Positions 9,445-17,244 of a DNA stretch of 64,000 nucleotides are shown here, piece by piece. The notes below the pieces were generated by a model. It was given only the letters and a program-made list of their open reading frames with translations, had not been told where the DNA came from and searched no databases. How positions within the stretch are numbered: position 1 is the first letter of the stretch; each line of letters opens with the position of its first letter. The position numbers were made by a program, and so were the translations under genes. Source of the DNA: Amorphus coralli DSM 19760 (GTDB taxonomy: Bacteria > Pseudomonadota > Alphaproteobacteria > Rhizobiales > Amorphaceae); the NCBI RefSeq assembly GCF_000374525.1, contig NZ_KB894572.1, forward strand, positions 1 to 64,000, in the 5' to 3' direction.

Positions 9445-9550
9445 CCTCCTCGGTCAAGGGCCGGGCAGGCGGCGGCATCGCCGTCCGCCCGGTCGCTGGG
9501 GTCGACTAACGCTCCGTCGCCCGACGGGCCGCACCGAAAGGTGGTTTGCC

Positions 9551-10606
9551 TTGCCGCATCGACGATGGCGCCGCGCCCGCCGACTGCTCATTCTGCTTCT
9601 GGTCCTCGTCGCCGTCTTCTGGGGAACCGGCTGGATCTATGAGCGCAATGCCGAGCGCATCCATGCCCACATCAACGACGTCCAGCCGGACGGCGTCCTC
9701 TACAAGGCGCGCGAGCGGGTGCTGGAGCGCGGTTCGAAGCGCATCGTCGTGCTGGTGCACGGCTTCGGGGCCTCGCCGATGACCATGCTGCCCATCTTCG
9801 ATGCCTTTGCAGAGAGAACCGACGCCGATCTCTGGGCGCCGCTGCTCGACTATCACGGCCGCTCGCTGCAGCGCTTCGCCGCCTTCGACGCCGAGGCGAT
9901 CCGTGACGACCTCGCCGCCCGGCTCACCCAGCGCATCCAGGGCTACGACGAGGTGGTCGTCATCGCCCATTCCTTCGGCGGTGCCATGCTCGCCGATCTC
10001 GTCGCCGACGGCGCCATCCCGGACACCGCCACCGTGCTCCTGCTGGCGCCCGCCGTCGACATCCGGGCCAACACCGAAACCACCACGCTCCAGCTCCAGG
10101 CCTTCCGGCTCTGGTCGGCCTACTGCGACATCGTCGCCTTCGGCTGCACCGTGCCGAACCCGAAGGGCGTCGACGCCCAGGCCAGGGCCGACATCTATGC
10201 CCAGACCATCTTCTTCTTCATCGTGCCGGACGCCGTCCTGCAGCTCTTCGACTACGCCGACGCGATCGCGCCGGCGGTCGCCGGCATCGACCGCCCGATC
10301 GACATCGTCATGGCGCGCGACGATGCCGAGGTGAGCTACGCCGGCACCGAGACGCTGTGCGCCGGCCTGTCGACCTGCCGTCTCTACGCCTTCGAGACCG
10401 GCGGCCACGCGCTGATGTACGGCGCCAACAGCGCGGCGCTGAACACGCTCTTCCTGCGGCTTGCCGACGATCCCGGCTCGCCAACCGCCTGCGACGGCCT
10501 GGCCTGCGCCGTCGCCGTGCCCGCCGATACCGCGGCTGGCCCCATCCCCTCCGTTCCGCGCCGCCACGCCCGCGCGGCCCACCAGGAGACGCCCCGATGG
10601 CCCTGA
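9551..10606 (+). CDS. membrane-anchored alpha/beta hydrolase
   Basis: About 351 residues from the TTG at 9551, chosen because GAAAGGTGG lies a few bases upstream; no ATG fits the family N-terminus. An arginine-rich start is followed by one transmembrane anchor (LLILLLVLVAVFWGTG). The catalytic domain shows the oxyanion motif HGFGASP and the nucleophile elbow HSFGG, with a late GGHAL histidine. Cysteines in the second half (CDIVAFGC, CAGLSTC) suggest an extracytoplasmic domain with disulfides. Its end overlaps the livF start by 10 bp. It could hydrolyse an ester outside the membrane to release the acid the transporter imports; that role is inferred. Confidence 0.75.
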   Translation: MPHRRWRRARRLLILLLVLVAVFWGTGWIYERNAERIHAHINDVQPDGVLYKARERVLERGSKRIVVLVHGFGASPMTMLPIFDAFAERTDADLWAPLLDYHGRSLQRFAAFDAEAIRDDLAARLTQRIQGYDEVVVIAHSFGGAMLADLVADGAIPDTATVLLLAPAVDIRANTETTTLQLQAFRLWSAYCDIVAFGCTVPNPKGVDAQARADIYAQTIFFFIVPDAVLQLFDYADAIAPAVAGIDRPIDIVMARDDAEVSYAGTETLCAGLSTCRLYAFETGGHALMYGANSAALNTLFLRLADDPGSPTACDGLACAVAVPADTAAGPIPSVPRRHARAAHQETPRWP

Positions 10607-11451
10607 GTTCGGAATCCGCATCCGCCGTCGCGACGGCGCCGGAGGCATCCGCCCCGATCCTCGACGTCTCCAACATCGAGGTCATCTACGACCACGTCAT
10701 CCTCGTCCTGAAAGGCGTGTCGCTGGCGGTGCCGGAGGGCGGCATAGTCGCGCTGCTCGGCGCCAACGGCGCCGGCAAGACCACCACCCTCAAGGCGATC
10801 TCCAACCTTTTGCGCGCCGAGCGCGGCGAGGTCACCAAGGGCTCGATCCGCTTCGATGGCGAACGGGTCGAGGCGATGTCGCCCAACGCGCTGGTCACCC
10901 GCGGCTGCATCCAGGTGATGGAGGGCCGCCACTGCTTCGGTCACCTCACCATCGAGGAGAACCTGCTCACCGGCGCCTACACGCGCAGCGAGGGCTGGGG
11001 CGCCATTCGCGCCGACCTGGAGATGGTCTATTCCTACTTCCCCCGCCTCAAGGAGCGCCGCTCCTCCATGGCCGGCTACACCTCGGGCGGCGAGCAGCAG
11101 ATGTGCGCCATCGGCCGGGCGCTGATGTCGCGGCCGAAGATGGTCCTTCTCGACGAACCGTCGATGGGGCTGGCGCCGCAGCTGGTGGAGGAGATCTTCG
11201 AGATCGTGAAGTCGCTCAACCGCAACGAGGGCGTCTCGATCCTGCTGGCCGAGCAGAACACCAACATCGCGCTGCGCTACGCCACCTACGGCTACATCCT
11301 GGAGTCCGGACGCATCGTCATGGACGGCGATGCGAAGGCGCTGCGCGAGAACGAGGACGTCAAGGAATTCTATCTCGGCGTCGGCGGCGAGGGGCGGCGC
11401 TCCTTCCGCAACGTCAAGCACTACAAGCGCCGCAAGCGCTGGCTTTCTTAA
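10597..11451 (+). CDS. livF: LIV-type ABC transporter ATP-binding protein LivF
   Basis: A 284-residue ATPase with Walker A LLGANGAGKTT (residues 53-63), the signature YTSGGEQQM, Walker B KMVLLDEPSMGLAP and an H-loop variant in ILLAEQNTN (Gln in place of His is normal in LivF). Two departures from ordinary LivF: about 20 Ala/Ser-rich residues at the N-terminus and a basic tail ending HYKRRKRWLS. The start ATG at 10597 is preceded by AGGAG and lies inside the end of the hydrolase gene. Confidence 0.93.
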   Translation: MALSSESASAVATAPEASAPILDVSNIEVIYDHVILVLKGVSLAVPEGGIVALLGANGAGKTTTLKAISNLLRAERGEVTKGSIRFDGERVEAMSPNALVTRGCIQVMEGRHCFGHLTIEENLLTGAYTRSEGWGAIRADLEMVYSYFPRLKERRSSMAGYTSGGEQQMCAIGRALMSRPKMVLLDEPSMGLAPQLVEEIFEIVKSLNRNEGVSILLAEQNTNIALRYATYGYILESGRIVMDGDAKALRENEDVKEFYLGVGGEGRRSFRNVKHYKRRKRWLS

Positions 11452-11491
11452 ACGTACTGAGAGCGATGGCGGGCCCACGGGGAGGAAACGC

Positions 11492-12724
11492 ATGACCGAC
11501 ACCATGGACGAGCGCGACACCCAGGATCCGGCCGAGCGCGAGGCGGAGCTGATGCGCCGGCTCGCCGCTCTGGTCCGCCACGCGGTCCACAATGCGCCGG
11601 GCTGGGCGCGGCACCTGCAGGGCTGCGACACGGATGCGGTGGCCAGTCGGGCGGCGCTGGCGACCCTGCCGGTCCTGCGCAAGGCGGACCTCACCGGCCT
11701 GCAGGCCGCCGACCCGCCCCTGGGAGGGCTGGTCAGTGCGCCGGCCGAGGTGCTTGGCCGGGTGTTTCAGTCGCCCGGGCCGATCTTCGAGCCCCAGGGC
11801 ATCGGCCCGGATCCCTGGAAGTCCGCCCGCGCGCTCCATGCGGCCGGGCTGCGGCGCGGCGATCTCGTCCACAACACCTTCGCCTATCACATGACCCCCG
11901 GCGGCTGGATCATGGACAGCGGGGCGCGGGCGCTCGGCGCCACCGTCTTTCCCGCCGGCCCGGGCAACACCGAGCAGCAGGTCGCTGCCATCGCGGCCCT
12001 CAGACCGACCTTCTACTCGGGCGTGCCGGACTTCCTGAAGATCCTGCTCGACAAGGCCGCGGAGCTCGGCGTCGATGCCGCGTCGATCCGCAAGGCGCTC
12101 GTTTCCGGCGCTGCTCTTCCCGCCAGCCTCCGGGCCGAGTTCGACGGGCGCGGCGTGTCCGTTCTCCAGGCCTACGCCATCGCCGAGCTTGGCGTCGTCG
12201 CCTACGAGAGCGAGGCGCGCGAGGGTCTGATCGTCAACGAGGACACGGTGGTGGAGATCCTGCGTCCGGGCACCGGCGATCCCGTTCCCGAGGGCGAGGT
12301 CGGCGAGGTGGTGGTGACCAGTCTCAACTCGACCTACCCGCTGATCCGCTTGGCCACCGGCGATCTGTCCGCCATCCTGCCTGGACCGAGCCCGTGCGGG
12401 CGCACCGGCATGCGCATCCGCGGCTGGATGGGCCGCGCCGACCAGCGCGCCAAGGTGAAGGGCATGTTCGTCGATCCCGCCCATGTCGACCAGGTGCTCA
12501 AGCGCCATCCGGAGATCCGGCGGGCCCGCCTCGTCGTGCGCCGCGCCGACGAGCGCGACGAGATGCGCCTTGTCGTGGAGGCGGAGGCAGGCGAAGGCTT
12601 CGAGGCCCGCGTCGCCGAGACGCTGCGCGCCATCACGAAGCTCGGCGGAACGGTGGAGATCGTGGCGCCCGGATCGCTCCCCAACGACGGCAAGGTCATC
12701 GCCGACGAGCGTCCGGTGGACTGA
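11492..12724 (+). CDS. phenylacetate-CoA ligase-like AMP-binding protein with altered P-loop
   Basis: A 410-residue ANL-fold protein of the PaaK side of the superfamily, with a perfect GGAGGAAAC ribosome-binding site before ATG 11492. The segment where the Ser/Thr/Gly-rich ATP loop should be reads VFQSPGPIFEPQG. Later motifs are kept: LVSGAALP, LQAYAIAELG (A5 region), RLATGD (A7) and RVKG-like RAKVKGMFVDP. It ends with the PaaK-type C-terminal domain and the late NDGK lysine. It is the last gene of the LIV operon. It may be a ligase with unusual ATP handling or a non-catalytic partner. Homologues with the same altered loop accompany similar operons, as I recall. Confidence 0.8.
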   Translation: MTDTMDERDTQDPAEREAELMRRLAALVRHAVHNAPGWARHLQGCDTDAVASRAALATLPVLRKADLTGLQAADPPLGGLVSAPAEVLGRVFQSPGPIFEPQGIGPDPWKSARALHAAGLRRGDLVHNTFAYHMTPGGWIMDSGARALGATVFPAGPGNTEQQVAAIAALRPTFYSGVPDFLKILLDKAAELGVDAASIRKALVSGAALPASLRAEFDGRGVSVLQAYAIAELGVVAYESEAREGLIVNEDTVVEILRPGTGDPVPEGEVGEVVVTSLNSTYPLIRLATGDLSAILPGPSPCGRTGMRIRGWMGRADQRAKVKGMFVDPAHVDQVLKRHPEIRRARLVVRRADERDEMRLVVEAEAGEGFEARVAETLRAITKLGGTVEIVAPGSLPNDGKVIADERPVD

Positions 12725-12814
12725 GCGGGCGGGCCCCGCGGGCCCGGATTCGCTTCCCCGGATCGATTTTCGCGTCAAACCGGCGGTTTGGAGTCATTTT
12801 CCGCCGTCCTGCTC

Positions 12815-12843
12815 TTGAAATCCGGTTGCGAACTTCGCTATCT
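12815..12843 (+). promoter_or_regulatory. sigma70 promoter for rplS
   Basis: TTGAAA (12815-12820) and CTATCT (12838-12843) with the ideal 17-bp spacing, about 130 bp upstream of the rplS start. This indicates that rplS is transcribed separately from the LIV operon. Confidence 0.6.
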
Positions 12844-12975
12844 CGTGAGGATCGACAAGTGCGCCGCATCGGTGTAGACCGTCGTCCTGTTTTCCCGAGA
12901 GCTATCGCTGCCGCATGCGCCCCAACGCAGGGCGCCGACGCCGCGCTCGTAAATGAACTGAGAAGGTAGAGTGCC

Positions 12976-13389
12976 ATGAACGTCATCGAAGAGATCGAAC
13001 GCGAGCAGATGGCGACCATCGAGGGTCAGCGGAAGCTGCCGCCGTTCCAGCCCGGTGACACGCTGCGCGTCAACGTGCGCGTCACGGAAGGGACGCGCAC
13101 CCGTGTCCAGGCTTTCGAAGGCGTCTGCATCGCCCGGTCCGGCGGCGGTCTTCACGAGAATTTCACCGTCCGCAAGATCTCCTACGGCGAGGGCGTCGAG
13201 CGCGTCTTCCCGATCTTCTCGCCGATGATTGAGTCGGTGGACGTGGTTCGCCGCGGCAGTGTCCGCCGCGCGAAGCTGTACTACCTGCGCGGCCGCCGCG
13301 GTAAGTCCGCGCGCATCGCCGAGCGCCGTGATCGCCGGGGTGAGGAAGTTCGCACCACGATCAAGCCGGCCGCAGACGCCGCCGAATAA
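12976..13389 (+). CDS. rplS: 50S ribosomal protein L19
   Basis: A 137-residue protein at the 30S-50S interface of the ribosome. The sequence follows L19 throughout: [44 protein letters not shown] and the basic end [16 protein letters not shown] short Ala/Lys/Glu tail extends past the E. coli length, as in other alphaproteobacteria. It usually follows trmD in the rpsP-rimM-trmD-rplS cluster. Here it stands alone behind a transporter operon, with its own promoter and terminator. Confidence 0.97.
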   Translation: MNVIEEIEREQMATIEGQRKLPPFQPGDTLRVNVRVTEGTRTRVQAFEGVCIARSGGGLHENFTVRKISYGEGVERVFPIFSPMIESVDVVRRGSVRRAKLYYLRGRRGKSARIAERRDRRGEEVRTTIKPAADAAE

Positions 13390-13412
13390 GCCTCTCTGCG
13401 AGCGTTTTGAGC

Positions 13413-13452
13413 GGGCTGCCGTGACCCACCGGTCGCGGCGGCCCTTTCGTTT
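13413..13452 (+). terminator. rho-independent terminator of rplS
   Basis: A 13-bp stem (GGGCTGCCGTGAC with GTCGCGGCGGCCC, two or three G-U pairs) around a 6-nt loop, directly followed by TTTCGTTT. It lies 24 nt behind the rplS stop. Confidence 0.75.
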
Positions 13453-13586
13453 GCCCGCGCGCCAGAGCTTGCGCGAGCCGCGCGTCGCGCCCTTCGGTCC
13501 GGCCGGGCCCGATTGACTTTCGCGTCCTGCCCGGCCGATTACACGGAAGGGTCGCCCACCGTCGGCGACTGCTCCGGGAGACGCCG

Positions 13587-14024
13587 ATGGCCGCCGACGT
13601 TCACGACCTCGCCCCTCACCATCTGCCCATGTTCGTTCCGTCCGCCGACGGCAGCGATCCGCTGATGACGATCATGCTGGTTGCGCTCATCGTGGGGCTG
13701 GTCTTTGCCGGCGCCTTCTATCTCCATCTCCACTCGCTGCCCGAGCGTCTGGCCCACCGCCATCACCGTGTCCAGTTCGACCTGGTCGCGATCATGGCGC
13801 TGATTGCGCTGTTCACCCACAACAACATCTTCTGGGTGGCCGCGCTGCTCCTGGCCTTCGTCCCGATCCCGGACTTCTTCTCGCCGCTGCAGTCCATGGC
13901 CGCCTCGCTGTCGCGCATGGCCGGACGGGGCGACGACGACGGGGGTCTCGCCAGCGGGGCCGATCCGGATGTCGAAGCCGATCCGCATTCTGGGACGCGC
14001 CCGTCCGGCGCGACGGAGGCCTGA
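13587..14024 (+). CDS. small inner-membrane protein paired with HlyD adaptor
   Basis: 145 residues with two to three hydrophobic helices (IMLVALIVGLVFAGAFY, LVAIMALIALFTH, FWVAALLLAFVPIPDF), a histidine-rich N-terminus and an acidic, Gly/Asp-rich tail. I do not recognise a catalytic motif. The stop is 3 nt before the HlyD-family gene, so the pair is co-translated. The arrangement recalls the E. coli yiaW-yiaV pair (DUF3302 membrane protein plus HlyD protein), but I cannot confirm homology from sequence alone. Confidence 0.65.
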   Translation: MAADVHDLAPHHLPMFVPSADGSDPLMTIMLVALIVGLVFAGAFYLHLHSLPERLAHRHHRVQFDLVAIMALIALFTHNNIFWVAALLLAFVPIPDFFSPLQSMAASLSRMAGRGDDDGGLASGADPDVEADPHSGTRPSGATEA

Positions 14025-14027
14025 TCG

Positions 14028-15266
14028 ATGTTCGAGCTCATCATCTGTTCGCTGGTCACCATCCTCCCGGACTACCTGTTCCGCCGCTACGGCCAGGGAA
14101 AACGGATCGGCCGGGAGATCACGCTCTATTCGGTCTGGTACGAGCTGCGCTACGGCATCGTGACCTGCCTGATGCTGACCGTCTCGCTGATCACCCTGAT
14201 CTTCTATTTCCACCCAACCGCGTCCGCCACGGCGCTGTTCCGCACCGTGCCGATCCTCCCCGAAACCTCAGGCCGGGTGGAGGAGCTGTTTGTCTCCCGC
14301 GAGCTGGAGACGCCGGTGAAGGCGGGGGATCCCATCTTCCGGCTCGACAGCCGCAGCCAGGAGGCCGCCGTGGAAACGGCGGCGCGGCAGGTGAAGGAGC
14401 TGGAGGCCACCCTGCGCGTGGCGGAGGGCGATCTCGCCGTCGCCTCGGCCCAGGTGGATCAGGCCAGGGCCTCTCTGAAGCAGGCGGTGGACGAGTTCGA
14501 GACCAAGAGCGAGCTTCAGCAGCGCAACGCCAGCACGGTGACCGAGCGCGAGGTGGAGCGCCTGCAGACGGCCGTCGATGCCCGCCAGGCCGGCGTGGCG
14601 GCAGCCGAGGCGAACCGCGATCTCGTACAGATCCGAATCGACGAGGCGATTCCCGCGCAGCTGGAAAGCGCTAGGGGGCGTCTTGCCGAGGCCGAGGTCG
14701 CGCTCGCCAAGACGACCGTCTATGCCGGTGTCGACGGCACGGTGAACCAGTTCTCGCTCCGGGTCGGCGATGTGGTCAATCCGCTCATGCGGCCGGCCGG
14801 CGCCCTGGTCCCTGCCGATGCCGCGCACCAGCATCTCATCGCCGGCTTCGGCCAGATCGAGGCACAGGTGCTTCGGGTGGGCATGGTCGCGGAGGCTGCG
14901 TGCGGGTCCGTCCCCTTCACCATCATTCCGCTCGTCGTCACCGAGGTGCAGACCCAGATCGCCTCCGGCCAGATCCTCTCCGGCGGTCAGCTCATCGACG
15001 CGGCCCGTCCGACGACGCCCGGCACCATCACCACGCTCCTGGAGCCGCTCTATCCCGGCGGACTGGACCGGGTGCCGCCGGGCAGCCAGTGCATCGTCAA
15101 CGCCTACACCTCGAACCATGATCGGCTGGAGAACGATCCGGATCTGGGTACCGGGGAGGCGGTGTTCCTGCACGCGGTCGACACGGTTGGCCTGGTCCAC
15201 GCCATGATCCTGCGGCTGCAGGCGATCCTGTTCCCGGTCCAGACGCTGGTTCTCACCGGACACTGA
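14028..15266 (+). CDS. HlyD-family membrane fusion (periplasmic adaptor) protein
   Basis: 412 residues. Two N-terminal hydrophobic stretches (first LIICSLVTILPDYLF, second GIVTCLMLTVSLITLIFYF) anchor it. Then come a lipoyl/barrel half-motif (PETSGRVEELFVSRELETPV), a long Ala/Glu-rich coiled coil (about residues 105-215) with AAVETAARQVKELEATLRV, and the second lipoyl half (AKTTVYAGVDGTVNQFSLRVG). It would link an inner-membrane exporter to the outer envelope. No ATPase or RND pump is next to it; the closest exporter is the MFS protein at 15512. No outer-membrane partner is visible in the window. Confidence 0.85.
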   Translation: MFELIICSLVTILPDYLFRRYGQGKRIGREITLYSVWYELRYGIVTCLMLTVSLITLIFYFHPTASATALFRTVPILPETSGRVEELFVSRELETPVKAGDPIFRLDSRSQEAAVETAARQVKELEATLRVAEGDLAVASAQVDQARASLKQAVDEFETKSELQQRNASTVTEREVERLQTAVDARQAGVAAAEANRDLVQIRIDEAIPAQLESARGRLAEAEVALAKTTVYAGVDGTVNQFSLRVGDVVNPLMRPAGALVPADAAHQHLIAGFGQIEAQVLRVGMVAEAACGSVPFTIIPLVVTEVQTQIASGQILSGGQLIDAARPTTPGTITTLLEPLYPGGLDRVPPGSQCIVNAYTSNHDRLENDPDLGTGEAVFLHAVDTVGLVHAMILRLQAILFPVQTLVLTGH

Positions 15267-15511
15267 GCCGGGGTGCATGTCGCCCCCCTGGGGCGGTTCG
15301 CGCATCGACAAGCCCGGGGCGCGGGTCCATTAAGGAGAGCCTCCCGTCACGCGGTCCGCCCCAAGCAGGCCCGTGCGCCGTGGCGCGCCCCGGGACGCGC
15401 CGCCCCGTCCCGTTTGCGTCGAGCGTTCAACGCCATGTGGTCCGATCCTGCCCACCGTTCGTCCGGCATTGCCGGGCGCTGCCGCGCCGCTGTCTGGGGG
15501 CAGGGGGCGTC

Positions 15512-16711
15512 ATGCTGAAAAAGGGTACGCTCGCGCTGACCGCCGTCCTGGCGACGCTGCAGGCAGTGGGGCCGATCTCCACCGACACCTACCTGCCGTC
15601 GCTGCCGTCGATCGCCCTGCAGCTGGACGCGCCCATCCCAACGGTGCAGCTCACCCTGTCGGCCTTCCTGGTCGGCTTCGCGGTCGCCCAGATCGTCTAC
15701 GGTCCGTTTTCCGACCGCTACGGGCGCAAGCCGGTCCTGGTGATTGCGCTGGCGCTGTTCGCAGCCGCCACGTTCGCCTGCGTGCTGGCGACGTCCATCG
15801 AGGTGCTCATCAGCGCGCGCTTTCTGCAGGCGCTGGGCGCCGCGGGGCCGGTGGTGCTGTCGCGCTCCATCGTACGCGATCTCTACGAAGGGCGGCGGGC
15901 CGGCACGGAGCTGTCGCGCATGGGCACGATCATGGGCATCATGCCGGCCATCGCGCCCACCTTCGGCGGCTTTCTCGATGCCTGGTTCGGCTGGCGCTCG
16001 ACATTCGTGGCGGTGCTGGTTCTCGGCGGCGTCATCATGGCGCTGGTCCTCTTCGCGCTGCCGGAAACCCTGCGCGAGCGCACCGGCGAACCGCTCACCA
16101 TCCGCACCTTCTTTTCCGGCTTCGGTCCGGTGATCGCCGATCCCGGCTACCGGGTCTATGTCGCCATCGTCTGCTTCACCTATGCCGGCATCTTCTCCTT
16201 CGTGTCGGCCTCGTCCTTCGTGTTCCAGAACATCTACGGCGTGAGCCCGATCGTGTTCGGCATGATCTTCGGCCTGTGCGCGGCATCCTATGTCTGCGGC
16301 ACGCTGCTGGGCCAGCGCTTGCTGAAGCGCCTCGGCGTCGGCCAGGCGCTCGGCGTCGGCTGTTCGTTCCTTGCGCTCGGCGGGCTTTCCATGATCGGGG
16401 GCCTGCTGGTCGGGCTGGATGTGCCGGCGGCGATCTTCATCCCGGCGATGATCTACATGATGGGGGTGGGCCAGACGCTGCCGCTGGCGATGGCCGCGGC
16501 GTTGATGCCGTTCGCCAAGCGGGCCGGTGCGGCCTCGTCGCTGCTGGGGTTCATCCAGATGGTCTTCGCGGCGCTGGTGGGCGCCGCCATCGGCCTGCTT
16601 CTCGGCGACAGCGCCTGGCCGCTGGCGCTGTTCCTGGCGGCCTGCGGCTGCGCCGCCGCCGCCACCTTCGCCGTGACCCGCTCCATCCGCGCCACGGGAG
16701 CGGAGTGGTAG
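15512..16711 (+). CDS. bcr: Bcr/CflA-family MFS efflux protein
   Basis: 399 residues, twelve predicted transmembrane helices. The diagnostic Bcr/CflA N-terminus AVGPISTDTYLPSLPSIA and the MFS loop-2 motif GPFSDRYGRKPVL are both present. ATG 15512 is preceded by CAGGGGG; longer upstream extensions read as low-complexity frame noise. The family exports drugs such as bicyclomycin, or metabolites, in exchange for protons. Its stop codon TAG is the first base of a tandem R1 array. Confidence 0.9.
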   Translation: MLKKGTLALTAVLATLQAVGPISTDTYLPSLPSIALQLDAPIPTVQLTLSAFLVGFAVAQIVYGPFSDRYGRKPVLVIALALFAAATFACVLATSIEVLISARFLQALGAAGPVVLSRSIVRDLYEGRRAGTELSRMGTIMGIMPAIAPTFGGFLDAWFGWRSTFVAVLVLGGVIMALVLFALPETLRERTGEPLTIRTFFSGFGPVIADPGYRVYVAIVCFTYAGIFSFVSASSFVFQNIYGVSPIVFGMIFGLCAASYVCGTLLGQRLLKRLGVGQALGVGCSFLALGGLSMIGGLLVGLDVPAAIFIPAMIYMMGVGQTLPLAMAAALMPFAKRAGAASSLLGFIQMVFAALVGAAIGLLLGDSAWPLALFLAACGCAAAATFAVTRSIRATGAEW

Positions 16712-16877
16712 AGCAATCCCAGCAAAAGTGCTCTTGCGGTTCTGCGTCCGGGATTGCGAAGTGAAGAGCCAATCCCAGCAAAAGTGCTCTTGCGGTTTTG
16801 CGTCCGGGATTGCGAAGTGAAGAGCCAATCCCAGCAAAAGTGCTCTTGCGGTTTTGCGTCCGGGATTGCGGGGTAAA
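16711..16877 (+). repeat. R1 hairpin repeat, three tandem copies
   Basis: Three units start at 16711, 16766 and 16822 (periods of 55 and 56 bp), the first base being the last base of the bcr stop codon. Each has the stem GCAATCCC / GGGATTGC and an inner pairing GCAAAA / TTTTGC. Compared with the other R1 copies in the window (GCAAAGCC / GGCTTTGC, GGAAAA / TTTTCC), both sides of the stems changed together. Conserved unpaired segments are AAAAGTG and CGTCCGG. The unit is too regular and lacks spacers, so it is not a CRISPR. Confidence 0.88.
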
Positions 16878-16881
16878 AATT

Positions 16882-17089
16882 CCCCTCACGCCGAGTTTGC
16901 TTGCGATGGGTTTTATGCGCTCACGCCGAGTGCGCTTCGCGCACCGGCTGCGCGGGCGCGCCCTGAGAGCAGCCTGCGGCCTGTTGGCCGCAGACAAGCT
17001 GCTCGTTCTTTAGATCGATCAACCCATTGGACATTCGGTCTCGACCGAATGTCGGTTGATCTCGGGCGGCGCGAGGTCGCGCGCTGGTT
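16882..17089 (+). repeat. R2 multi-hairpin repeat, long form, downstream of bcr
   Basis: About 208 bp. From the bcr side it has two copies of the CTCACGCCGAG end motif. Next is a two-part hairpin (GAGCAGC 16967-16973 with GCTGCTC 16998-17004; TGCGGCC with GGCCGCA). Next is a long hairpin (GACATTCGGTC 17030-17040 with GACCGAATGTC 17043-17053, closed by GATCAACC / GGTTGATC). It ends with a hairpin whose loop is GGTC, the reverse of the GACC loop seen on the other strand. The copy at 23743 has the same architecture with different but still paired bases. Confidence 0.85.
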
Positions 17090-17133
17090 GGTGCAGTCCG
17101 GCCGGGCAGTGCTTGGTTCACTCCAAACCCACG

Positions 17134-17174
17134 CCCCACACTCCGCTCATTCCCGCGGAGGCGGGAATCCGGGG
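17134..17174 (+). repeat. solo R3 palindrome
   Basis: REP-like unit CTCCGCTCAT followed by TTCCCGC-GGAG-GCGGGAA and TCC. It is the left-hand form of the terminal repeats of the GIY-YIG element at 22718-23153, here without a partner. It lies between the R2 copy and the 3' end of the PBP gene. Confidence 0.7.
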
Positions 17175-17244
17175 CCACAGGCCACAGCCTGCCATGGACC
17201 CCTCACGCGAGCACACCGGCGCACGGTCATGCGCCCGGCCCCCT

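Noticed and set aside
16711-16877. CRISPR-like tandem repeat
   Set aside because: Only three units, each a hairpin directly abutting the next, with no variable spacers and no cas genes.
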